8,704 bases of DNA from Anaerolineae bacterium (GTDB lineage: Bacteria; Chloroflexota; Anaerolineae; J102). The notes beneath the pieces are model-generated. The model did not search any database. It had not been told where the DNA came from and was given only the letters and a program-made list of their open reading frames with translations. The translations under genes and the position numbers were made by a program. Positions 1 to 5,948 of this stretch are shown piece by piece; the stretch's first letter is position 1; each line of letters begins with the position of its first letter. The DNA lies in the NCBI GenBank assembly GCA_015493675.1, contig WGCR01000107.1:1-8704 (forward strand), given 5' to 3'.

Positions 1-752
1 ACATCGGCGGCTGGAACACCGCCAATGTCACCGACATGAGCCACATGTTCTCCGACGCCTACGACTTCAATCAGGACATCGGCGGCTGGAACACCGCCAA
101 TGTCACCGACATGAGCCGCATGTTCGATGATGCCGACTCCTTCAATCAGGACATCGGCGAATGGAATACAGCCAATGTCACTGATATGAGCGACATGTTC
201 AGCGGAGCCCGCGCCTTCAACCAGGACATCGGCGGGTGGAACACCGCCAATGTCACCGATATGAGTGGCATGTTCGGCGGCATGTTCAGCGGAGCCCGCG
301 CCTTCAACCAGGACATCGGCGGATGGAACACCGCCAATGTCACTGACATGAGCTGCATGTTCTGCGGCACCCACGCCTTCAACCAGGACATCGGCGGATG
401 GAACACTGCCAATGTCACCAACATGAGCAACATGTTCAACAGAGACATCGCCTTCAATCAGAACATCGATGGCTGGAACACCGCCAATGTCACCGACATG
501 AGCGGCATGTTCGAGGACGCCCACGCCTTCGACCAGGATATCGGCGGATGGAACACAGCCAATGTCACCGACATGAGCAACATGTTCTACGGCGCCTATG
601 CCTTCAACCAGGACATCAGTGGCTGGAACACCGCCAATGTCACCGACATGAGACACATGTTCTCCCTCACCTACGCCTTCAACCAGGATATCGGCGGCTG
701 GAACACCGCCAATGTCACCGACATGGGCAACATGTTTGAGCGGGCCAACGCC
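1..752 (+). repeat. Tandem 75-bp coding repeats (25 aa units) of the DUF285 protein
   Basis: In-frame units begin with TTC (Phe) at 66, 141, 216, 303, 378, 453, 528, 603 and 678, with a partial unit before 66 and a degenerate one from 753. The core AACACCGCCAATGTCAC is almost unchanged at the DNA level, so the array has been recently homogenised or expanded. One unit (216-302) is 87 bp long because of an internal 12-bp duplication. The variable part of each unit is the short stretch after MSxMF. Confidence 0.93.
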
Positions 753-1106
753 TTCGACCAGGACATCGGCGGCTGGGACGTCACCGCCTTGACGAGCGCA
801 GATGACATGTTTCGCAATGCCGCTCTATCCACCGCCAACTACGATGCGCTGCTTATGGGGTGGGATGCGCAAGCCCTGCAGAGCGGCGTCCATTTTAGTG
901 GCGGCGCCAGCACCTATTGCAACGGCGAAACGGCCAGAGCCGACATGATTTCGACGTATGACTGGCATATTATCGATGGCGGGAAGGATTGCTCCACGCC
1001 CACACCTTCACCCACACCTTCACCCACACCCACGCCCTCACCCACGCCCACCCCAACGCCCACGCCCGAGCGTTTATGGCTGCCGATCATGATTTCGCAG
1101 TCATAA
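1..1106 (+). CDS. BspA-family (DUF285) repeat surface protein, 5'-truncated by window edge
   Basis: The frame is already open at position 3, inside a repeat, so the first in-frame ATG (36) is not the real start; the N-terminus, presumably with a signal peptide, lies outside the window. What is visible is ten nearly identical 25-residue units of the form FNQDIGGWNTANVTDMSxMF, then a degenerate eleventh unit (753 on), then a capping region (NYDALLMGWDAQALQSG, FSGGASTYCNGE, WHIIDGGKDC) with a conserved-looking Cys pair. A Thr/Pro/Ser-Pro linker (993-1067) follows, and then a short hydrophobic end, ERLWLPIMISQS. The repeats and cap match the DUF285/BspA-like family, whose members are cell-surface proteins in mycoplasmas, anaerobes and marine bacteria. 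A role in adhesion or surface display is inferred; no enzymatic motif is seen. The linker plus tail suggests retention at the envelope. No clear rho-independent terminator follows. Confidence 0.88.
   Translation, partial: IGGWNTANVTDMSHMFSDAYDFNQDIGGWNTANVTDMSRMFDDADSFNQDIGEWNTANVTDMSDMFSGARAFNQDIGGWNTANVTDMSGMFGGMFSGARAFNQDIGGWNTANVTDMSCMFCGTHAFNQDIGGWNTANVTNMSNMFNRDIAFNQNIDGWNTANVTDMSGMFEDAHAFDQDIGGWNTANVTDMSNMFYGAYAFNQDISGWNTANVTDMRHMFSLTYAFNQDIGGWNTANVTDMGNMFERANAFDQDIGGWDVTALTSADDMFRNAALSTANYDALLMGWDAQALQSGVHFSGGASTYCNGETARADMISTYDWHIIDGGKDCSTPTPSPTPSPTPTPSPTPTPTPTPERLWLPIMISQS
267..290 (+). repeat. 12-bp tandem duplication inside one DUF285 unit
   Basis: GGCATGTTCGGC (267-278) is followed directly by GGCATGTTCAGC (279-290). 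It inserts four residues (a second G-MF-G block) in one repeat unit without changing frame. This looks like replication slippage within the array. Confidence 0.85.
993..1067 (+). repeat. Low-complexity Thr-Pro/Ser-Pro linker coding tract
   Basis: The DNA is a run of CCCACACCTTCA / CCCACGCC units with almost no G on the + strand, encoding alternating T-P and S-P dipeptides. Such linkers typically act as extended, glycosylation-prone spacers between an extracellular domain and an anchor. The strongly pyrimidine-biased, near-repetitive DNA is prone to slippage; units of 6 or 12 bp keep the frame. Confidence 0.85.
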
Positions 1107-1116
1107 ACCAGATGCC

Positions 1117-1218
1117 AGGTGCGACGCACTTGAGACAGACATTGGCCCGACACCCCACTTGGTCAACGCCAGAAACGGATGCGACGCGGCCATGGCTTGT
1201 GGTAAGTGCGTCGCACCT
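1117..1218. repeat. Inverted-repeat pair AGGTGCGACGCACTT, 72-bp spacer
   Basis: AGGTGCGACGCACTT (1117-1131) is perfectly complementary over 15 bp to AAGTGCGTCGCACCT (1204-1218). Each arm is itself an odd palindrome, GTGCG-A-CGCAC, so either two small hairpins or one long one can form. The spacer has a related but degenerate ATGCGACGCGG (about 1179-1189). This is the pattern of an interspersed palindromic repeat, not of a terminator; the sequence after the second arm (TGATTTCT) is only weakly T-rich. From memory, similar GTGCGnCGCAC units recur in Chloroflexota genomes, but I could not check this. Confidence 0.75.
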
Positions 1219-1305
1219 TGATTTCTAAAAAAAGGCGCCATGCGTTCAGCCGAAATTGCGCTCCGGCGGGTTTTACGCCTCGCGTTTTGGACTGCATATT
1301 GGGCC

Positions 1306-1313
1306 AAACCAAC
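1306..1313. repeat. Left target-site duplication AAACCAAC
   Basis: Directly abuts the left TIR of the MITE-like element and is identical to 1460-1467. Confidence 0.72.
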
Positions 1314-1459
1314 GTAACTATACAGGTATTCCGCACAACACTTTGCCACGAAGGCTCGAAGCTTTTCGAAGACACGAAGAAAACCTTCTATTTTCTCCTT
1401 TGTGCCTTCGTGTCTTCGTGGTTTTTTGCCTCGCTATGAAAGGGTAGATGTATAGTTAC
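1314..1459. mobile_element. MITE-like non-autonomous element, 146 bp, with 11-bp TIRs
   Basis: The element begins GTAACTATACA (1314-1324) and ends TGTATAGTTAC (1449-1459), a perfect 11-bp terminal inverted repeat, with further partial matches just inside. It is bracketed exactly by an 8-bp direct repeat, AAACCAAC, at 1306-1313 and 1460-1467, which reads as a target-site duplication. The interior has no coding capacity and contains a CCACGAAG hairpin. Size, TIRs, target duplication and absence of a transposase are the definition of a MITE. Several IS families make 8-bp duplications, so the mobilising transposase family cannot be named. Rejoining the flanks gives a plausible empty site, CCAAACCAACTTCGG. 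Confidence 0.78.
1346..1421. repeat. CCACGAAG-type hairpin inside the MITE-like element
   Basis: CCACGAAGGCTCGAAG (1346-1361) pairs with CTTCGTGTCTTCGTGG (1406-1421) at 14 of 16 positions, followed by GTTTTTTG on the + strand. Additional CGAAG/ACACGAAG copies lie between the arms. The T6 run after the second arm means it could also work as a terminator for + strand transcription arriving from the DUF285 gene, about 240-320 bp past its stop. Confidence 0.65.
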
Positions 1460-1467
1460 AAACCAAC
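1460..1467. repeat. Right target-site duplication AAACCAAC
   Basis: Directly abuts the right TIR of the MITE-like element and is identical to 1306-1313. Confidence 0.72.
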
Positions 1468-1539
1468 TTCGGCGGAATGCATTTCCGGTCGGGCGCAAAC
1501 GTAATCTGCCAATCATCCCCCGCCTTACGCGGCCGCGCA

Positions 1540-3891
1540 CTAGGGCGACCAGTGTCTGAAACGGGTTTGCAGCCAGCGCCGCACGCCGAACTTCACCACA
1601 TCATGTCGCTTTACCATCATCACCGTGGCATCCGCCTCCTCGGCGATGCGCTGCGGGATAGAACCGAACAGGGATTGCTCCAGTAGCCCTTCCTCGGAAG
1701 CGCCGATGATGATCTGATCGAAATCGCCGGCCAGCCGCAAAATATCCTCGACCACGCCGCTCGTGGCCCGTTCCACCTCAAGCTCGATGGGCCACTCGGC
1801 GATGTCGAATTCCTTGATCAACGCTTCGCGTCGCACCTGCAATTTCTCTTCCGGATCCGGCGCACTCTCCAGCCCGAACATCAGATTCAACGCCACCACC
1901 TCGGGCCGCTCGCCCGTGCGCAGTTCGATGGCATCCGCCTCGGTCAGGGCCAGCTCCAGCGCCATACGCGAATTGGGACCGCCGGCGACGGGAACCAGAA
2001 TCCGCCGGGGCAACGCAGTGTGCCGGAATCGCACCACTGCCAGATCGCAGGGGGGATTTTTGGACAACAAATCGATAATGGTGCCAAACGCTTCCTCGCG
2101 GAGGTGGGCGTTTCCGGGCCAGCCCAGCACCATCAGATCCACCTCCCGTTCCCGAGCCACCTCGATAATCGATTGCCCGATATCGCGTCCCAGGCGCAGC
2201 ATCATCCGCACCGGCACGCCGTACTCATCCCCAACTTCGACAACCTCCTCCAGCAACGCCCGGCCCCGGCGCAGGAATGCGCGGCCATCGGCAATGCCGA
2301 TCTGCTGCGGCACGCTGATGACATGCAGGGCGAAAAGCTCGCCATGATTGGCCTGAGCGAACAAAGAGCCAAAGCGGGCCAACTGTCGGGCCATGATCTC
2401 ATTGGCCACCGGCAGCAACACCGAGTATTCGGTCGAAGCCGTCGTCTCCTCCAGCAAAATCGTATCCTTGTTCTTGGCGGCCTCCTGCACGCCCCCCAAA
2501 CGCCGATAAACCAGAATGCCCAGCGCCAGCCAGATAATCACAACCGCCCATGCGATGGGGCTCAACTGAAAAAGCTCCACCGCCAACACCAATTGGGCGG
2601 CGATGGAAATATATTGCAGCCAGGGCACAAAAGGCGCCAGAAAAGGACGATGAAGGTCGGGATGCGTTTTGCGCATTCGGATCAGCGAGACGTTGACCAT
2701 CAAAAACAGCAGCAAAAAGGTGATCGACGCACCCGAAGCCACATCCGCCACGGGCAGCAGCACCGCCATGCCAATAATCAACAATCCACTCAGCCAAATG
2801 GCCCAGTGCGGCGTCTTGTTGCGGGTGTGGATACGCCCGAAGAGAGGCGGCAGGTCCCGACCCCGGCCCATGGCAAAAGAAACGCGACTGCTGGAATAGA
2901 TGGTGGCGTTCAACGCCGATGTCGTCGATGCCAGCCCGCCCAGGATCATGATAAAAGCGCCATACGGCATAATCGCCCGGGCCGTTTCAATCATGGCCCG
3001 CTCGGCGTTCTCGCCCAGATAAAGCCAGTTGGGCAGTCCCGTGCTCTGCTGCACCGCGCCCACCGCCACAAATCCCACCGCCAGATAGATCATGACCACA
3101 ATGGCGATGGCCAGGAAGATGGCCCGCGGGATATTCTTGCCCGGATTCTTCACCTCTTCCCCGCTCTGGGCGATGATTTCATAGCCCTCGAAGGCCACGA
3201 ACGTCAGCCCCATCGCCAGGACAATGCCCTGGATGCCGTGCGGGAAGGGACTGGGCATGCTCATAAACTGATCGCCCCAGTTGGGCATGTTCATCATCGC
3301 TCTGATGCCGAAGAAAACCAACAGCCCCAGCACGACGATCTTGAAAATGGTGATAATGTTACCCACCAGCCCTGTTTCGGAAGATCCCCGCACATTGATG
3401 ATGATAAACGTCAACGCCGCCAGCACCGCAAAAAACTTGATCGCCAGTCCTTCGGCCGATAATCCCATAAACAGTGGTTCATTCCCCAGATGCACCCCGC
3501 CCATTTCCAGCAGCTCGACGAAAAATGTGCCGAACAGGACGGCGTAAAGGCTGCACGCCACCGAATGCGAAAACCAGGAGACCCACCCGGCGTAAAAGCC
3601 ATACACCCGCGAAAGCCCCTCCTTGACCCAGGCGTAGCCGCCGCCGGCCTGGGGATAGGCCGCGCCCAGTTCGGCATAGGTGAGACCGGTAAGACTGGTC
3701 AGCGCGCCATTGAGCAGAAAAGCCACCAGCAAGCCCACCGCTCCCGCTTCTCCTGCTGCGATGCCAGTCAGACCAAAAATGCCGGCGCCGATCATGGCCC
3801 CCACCCCGATCATGGTGATATCAAAAAGGCCCAGACTACGACTGAGTGATACTTTGAAACGTTGTGATGATGTTTGAGATTGGGTTTCCAT
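1540..3891 (-). CDS. APC-superfamily permease fused to two UspA domains
   Basis: The product is 783 aa. Residues about 20-465 form a transporter with roughly 12 hydrophobic segments of the APC (amino acid-polyamine-organocation) superfamily: TM1 carries the substrate-site motif GAMIGAGIFG (31-40), TM2 ends in TYAELGAAYPQAGGGY (71-86), and TM6 carries FVAFEGYEIIAQSGEEVKNP (231-250). It should import an amino acid or polyamine; the substrate cannot be read from sequence. Residues about 487-625 and 628-762 are two UspA-like cytoplasmic domains. The first has a complete G-2X-G-9X-G-T nucleotide motif (590-604). The second has E in place of the second Gly (GAS-E…GS, 730-744), so ATP binding may be asymmetric. 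The ATG at 3891 is chosen because an upstream ATG at 4023 would start before the promoter at 3973-3981 and adds a non-family N-terminus; an ATG at 3912 is also possible. No strong Shine-Dalgarno is visible. It stands alone, separated from eno by a terminator. Confidence 0.9.
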   Translation of the reverse strand: METQSQTSSQRFKVSLSRSLGLFDITMIGVGAMIGAGIFGLTGIAAGEAGAVGLLVAFLLNGALTSLTGLTYAELGAAYPQAGGGYAWVKEGLSRVYGFYAGWVSWFSHSVACSLYAVLFGTFFVELLEMGGVHLGNEPLFMGLSAEGLAIKFFAVLAALTFIIINVRGSSETGLVGNIITIFKIVVLGLLVFFGIRAMMNMPNWGDQFMSMPSPFPHGIQGIVLAMGLTFVAFEGYEIIAQSGEEVKNPGKNIPRAIFLAIAIVVMIYLAVGFVAVGAVQQSTGLPNWLYLGENAERAMIETARAIMPYGAFIMILGGLASTTSALNATIYSSSRVSFAMGRGRDLPPLFGRIHTRNKTPHWAIWLSGLLIIGMAVLLPVADVASGASITFLLLFLMVNVSLIRMRKTHPDLHRPFLAPFVPWLQYISIAAQLVLAVELFQLSPIAWAVVIIWLALGILVYRRLGGVQEAAKNKDTILLEETTASTEYSVLLPVANEIMARQLARFGSLFAQANHGELFALHVISVPQQIGIADGRAFLRRGRALLEEVVEVGDEYGVPVRMMLRLGRDIGQSIIEVAREREVDLMVLGWPGNAHLREEAFGTIIDLLSKNPPCDLAVVRFRHTALPRRILVPVAGGPNSRMALELALTEADAIELRTGERPEVVALNLMFGLESAPDPEEKLQVRREALIKEFDIAEWPIELEVERATSGVVEDILRLAGDFDQIIIGASEEGLLEQSLFGSIPQRIAEEADATVMMVKRHDVVKFGVRRWLQTRFRHWSP

Positions 3892-3972
3892 GGCATTCGG
3901 TCTTGACTGCATTGAGAGAAGAAGGATGCCGCAGTATGCGTTGGCAATGGGGCACAGCCTCGTGCAAAGCCC

Positions 3973-3981
3973 ATTATACCA
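3973..3981 (-). promoter_or_regulatory. Extended -10 promoter of the permease gene
   Basis: On the - strand this reads TGGTATAAT, a perfect TATAAT with the TGn extension. No good -35 box sits 16-18 bp upstream, which is typical of extended -10 promoters. Transcription would begin near 3966, giving a leader of about 75 nt before the ATG at 3891. This placement argues against the longer open frame starting at 4023. Confidence 0.6.
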
Positions 3982-4150
3982 GATTTTTGAACGATTCAGA
4001 TAGAAACATATTGATCCCCACAATCCCCTCTTGGTCGCCCCTTATTTCGCAAATCCCTCCTGCCCGCCTCACTCATTTGCGAGGAAACAAGCTGACAGGA
4101 GACTCATGTCGTTGTAAGGCATGACAGGTCGACGGCAATTGCCCCGTAAA

Positions 4151-4180
4151 AAGCCCCGTCAGCAACCGCCGACGGGGCTT
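4151..4180 (-). terminator. Rho-independent terminator of eno
   Basis: AAGCCCCGTC (4151-4160) and GACGGGGCTT (4171-4180) form a perfect 10-bp stem with a 10-nt loop. Read on the - strand the stem is followed by TTTACGG, so with the two stem T's there is a five-T run. It lies about 80 nt beyond the eno stop and before the permease promoter, so the two genes are separate transcription units. Confidence 0.85.
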
Positions 4181-4258
4181 TGGATTTATGAAAGTCGAGG
4201 TGCAATGCTCTTCCGCATCGACGCAGCAGCGAAGACAAGTGCGCCGTACCCTCATATC

Positions 4259-5554
4259 TTACTTTTTGATATTGTAGAACGCAGCCATGCCCGGGAAATA
4301 GGCGCTGTCATCCAGCTCTTCTTCGATGCGCAGAAGCTGGTTGTACTTAGCCACGCGGTCGATGCGGGCGGGAGCGCCCGTCTTGATCTGCCCGGTATTC
4401 AGGGCCACAGCCAGGTCGGCGATGGTGGTGTCTTCGGTCTCGCCCGAGCGATGGGAAACCACCGCGGTCCAACCGGCGCGCTTGGCCATGTTCACCGTCT
4501 CGATGGTCTCGGTCAGGGTGCCGATCTGGTTCAGTTTGATGAGAATGCTGTTGCCCGCATTCAGATCGATGGCCTTTTTCAGATAAGTGACATTCGTCAC
4601 CAGCAGATCATCGCCCATGACCTGCACCTTGTCGCCCAGCGCCTGGTGTAACATCACCCAGCCGTCCCAGTCGGTTTCGGACATGCCATCTTCCAGCGAG
4701 ATGATGGGGTAGTCGGCAAGCCATTTCTCCCACATCTTGACCATTTCTTCGCTGGTCAATGTGCGTCCCTCGGTGCGCAGATGATATTTGCCGTCCTCGT
4801 AGATCTCGGAAGTGGCCGGATCGAGGGCGATCATGACATCCTCACCCGCTTTGTAGCCCGCCCGATCAAAGGCCTTCAGCATCATGTCCAGGGGCTCGCG
4901 GTTGCCATGTTTGAAGGCGGGAGAGAAACCGCCCTCATCGCCCACGCGGGTGCTGTAACCCGCATCTTTCAGCACAGCTTTCAAGTTATGATAGATCTCG
5001 GCGCCCCAGCGCAGGGCCTCATGGAAATTGGGCGCGCCCACCGGCATGACCATGTATTCCTGAAAATCGGTCACCCAGCCGCCGTGGGCGCCGCCGTTCA
5101 TGATGTTCATCATGGGCACGGGCAGCGTATGGGCATTGGCTCCGCCAATATAGCGGTACAGCGGCTGGAAGGTGGCGGCCGCGGCAGCTTTGGCCACAGC
5201 CAGACTCACGCCCAGAATGGCGTTGGCGCCCAGGTTGGCCTTGTTGGGCGTGCCATCCAGATCGATCATAGCCTGATCCAGCGCCCGCTGATCCAGCGCA
5301 TCCATGCCGATGACCTCATTGGCAATGGGCCCATTGACATTGGCCACGGCATTGAGCACGCCTTTGCCCATGAAGCGCTCAGGATCGCCATCGCGCAGCT
5401 CCAGCGCCTCGTTGGCGCCGGTGGAAGCGCCGGAGGGCACTTCGGCCCGGCCAAACGAGCCATCATCCAGCAAAGCCTCCACCTCGATGGTGGGGTTGCC
5501 GCGAGAATCGAGGATTTCGCGGGCTCGAATATCAAGAATTTCAATGCTAATCAT
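4259..5554 (-). CDS. eno: Enolase (phosphopyruvate hydratase)
   Basis: The 431-aa product converts 2-phosphoglycerate to phosphoenolpyruvate in glycolysis; it is cytoplasmic and Mg-dependent. The length is normal. The whole family signature is visible: SGASTGANEALELRDGD (41-57), catalytic-loop H157, E166, general acid/base E207 in VGDEGGFSP, metal ligands D245, E288 and D315, catalytic K340 in ILIKLNQIGTLTET, the SHRSGETEDTTIADLAV signature (368-384) and substrate K391 in IKTGAPARIDRVAKYNQL. The loop after H157 reads HGGWVTDFQEYM instead of the common HADNxxDxQEFM, a conservative family variant with the key residues intact. The start at 5554 is set by the canonical N-terminus (MISIEILDIRAREILDSRGNPT) and a good Shine-Dalgarno; an in-frame ATG at 5680 would translate a palindromic repeat and is rejected. 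Confidence 0.98.
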   Translation of the reverse strand: MISIEILDIRAREILDSRGNPTIEVEALLDDGSFGRAEVPSGASTGANEALELRDGDPERFMGKGVLNAVANVNGPIANEVIGMDALDQRALDQAMIDLDGTPNKANLGANAILGVSLAVAKAAAAATFQPLYRYIGGANAHTLPVPMMNIMNGGAHGGWVTDFQEYMVMPVGAPNFHEALRWGAEIYHNLKAVLKDAGYSTRVGDEGGFSPAFKHGNREPLDMMLKAFDRAGYKAGEDVMIALDPATSEIYEDGKYHLRTEGRTLTSEEMVKMWEKWLADYPIISLEDGMSETDWDGWVMLHQALGDKVQVMGDDLLVTNVTYLKKAIDLNAGNSILIKLNQIGTLTETIETVNMAKRAGWTAVVSHRSGETEDTTIADLAVALNTGQIKTGAPARIDRVAKYNQLLRIEEELDDSAYFPGMAAFYNIKK

Positions 5555-5561
5555 TTTTGTG

Positions 5562-5567
5562 CTCCTT
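5562..5567 (-). promoter_or_regulatory. Ribosome binding site of eno
   Basis: AAGGAG on the - strand, 7 nt before the ATG at 5554, within an A-rich leader. It decides the start against the upstream in-frame ATG at 5680. Confidence 0.85.
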
Positions 5568-5625
5568 TTTTTGAAGGGGATAATCTGTTTTTTTTGTGGC
5601 TCAGCCAGATTCCATGGAGTCTCCA

Positions 5626-5692
5626 GACCTCCGGGAGGTGGACGAGGGGTTTTTGGCTTGGCCGAGCGGTTTTCGTCCACCTCCCGGAGGTC
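5626..5692. repeat. 20-bp perfect inverted repeat, GACCTCCGGGAGG family, copy 1
   Basis: GACCTCCGGGAGGTGGACGA (5626-5645) is fully complementary to 5673-5692, with a 27-nt loop that itself contains a near-palindrome GCTTGGCCGAGC. Each arm starts with an odd palindrome, ACCTCC-G-GGAGGT, so it can fold singly or as a long stem. The neighbouring A-run (AAAAA after 5692 on +) is on the wrong side for an intrinsic terminator. A second copy with the same ends is at 8600-8702, which shows this is an interspersed repeat and not an eno-specific site. Confidence 0.88.
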
Positions 5693-5835
5693 AAAAAGCA
5701 GTCACCCCCTGAATTCCAGGAGAACCATTTTCATTTACCATGCAATCATACATGCATTGGCCCGAAAATGGCGAATTTGGCAGCAAACCAGGGCGCAAGG
5801 GGGTGGCATTTCCGTCTCATCGCCCCTCTACAATG

Positions 5836-5844
5836 TGATATAAT
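5836..5844 (+). promoter_or_regulatory. Extended -10 promoter giving a leaderless start
   Basis: TGATATAAT (TGn plus a perfect TATAAT) lies only 6 nt before an ATG at 5851. The expected transcription start is at or next to the A of that ATG, so the message would be leaderless, and there is no Shine-Dalgarno. No good -35 is seen. Confidence 0.55.
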
Positions 5845-5850
5845 GGCCCC

Positions 5851-5907
5851 ATGATCTCCATTCACCTGGACGGCGTGACCGTTCTGGCGCAAAGCGCAAG
5901 AGATTAG
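5851..5907 (+). pseudogene. 18-codon 5' stub, probable relic of an ABC-F-type ATPase gene
   Basis: The frame reads MISIHLDGVTVLAQSARD then TAG. M-I-S-x-H-L-D-G-V-T-V is what the first beta-strand of ABC ATPase subunits, especially ABC-F proteins, looks like (family style M-I-x-V-x-L-x-x-V-x-V…GAREIF). After the ARD, where ARE-I-F would continue, the frame stops, and neither Walker A nor the ABC signature follows in any frame before the methyltransferase. It is placed exactly behind a perfect extended -10. I read it as the surviving start of a deleted or interrupted gene, next to repeat insertions on both sides. A short leader peptide or chance frame is the alternative; 18 residues are too few to be sure. 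Confidence 0.35.
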
Positions 5908-5948
5908 CGCCTTATCAGTGGCGTTCTTGCTCACTGGGCAAGAAAATG

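Larger units (their letters stand above)
1107..1539. other. Repeat-rich convergent intergenic region
   Basis: This 433-bp gap lies between the 3' ends of the DUF285 gene (+) and the permease gene (-). I see no credible gene. It holds a 15-bp inverted-repeat pair (1117-1131/1204-1218), a MITE-like element with target duplication (1306-1467) containing its own hairpin (1346-1421), an imperfect palindrome around GGAATGCATTTCC just right of the element (about 1472-1487), and a perfect 10-bp palindrome CGCGGCCGCG (1528-1537) close to the permease stop. No classic U-tract terminator for either gene was found, although these hairpins could slow polymerase from both sides. Confidence 0.7.
3892..4258. 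other. Intergenic gap between permease and enolase
   Basis: This 367-bp stretch separates two genes on the - strand. It contains the eno terminator (4151-4180) and the permease promoter (3973-3981). A 10-bp palindrome GGCAATTGCC lies at 4134-4143 next to the terminator. I see no gene or RNA that I can support in the rest. Confidence 0.6.

Noticed and set aside
1..752. Regular repeats that could be taken for a CRISPR array
   Set aside because: The unit is 75 bp and continuous in frame as protein, with no unique spacers between repeats; it encodes DUF285 units.
1477..1686. 69-aa open frame on + strand overlapping the permease 3' end
   Set aside because: Spans a palindromic repeat and the antisense of the permease C-terminus; no ribosome site.
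2020..3462. 480-aa open frame on + strand, rich in His, Gln and Arg
   Set aside because: It lies fully antisense to the permease gene and its composition is that of a reverse-complement shadow of GC-rich membrane-protein codons; no domain and no ribosome site.
3892..4023. In-frame extension of the permease from ATG 4023
   Set aside because: The extended -10 promoter at 3973-3981 lies inside it, no Shine-Dalgarno precedes 4023, and the added 44 residues do not look like the family.
5555..5680. In-frame N-terminal extension of enolase from ATG 5680
   Set aside because: It would translate through the GACCTCC palindrome and the A-rich leader, adding a non-family Pro-rich tail; the AAGGAG before 5554 and the canonical enolase N-terminus fix the start.
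5626..5692. Long hairpin as an intrinsic terminator
   Set aside because: The nearby homopolymer is an A-run on the + strand and, on the - strand, T's come before the stem; it is also upstream of eno, not downstream of a gene.
4781..5854. 357-aa open frame on + strand
   Set aside because: Antisense shadow of enolase with low-complexity His/Gly/Ala composition; no family resemblance.
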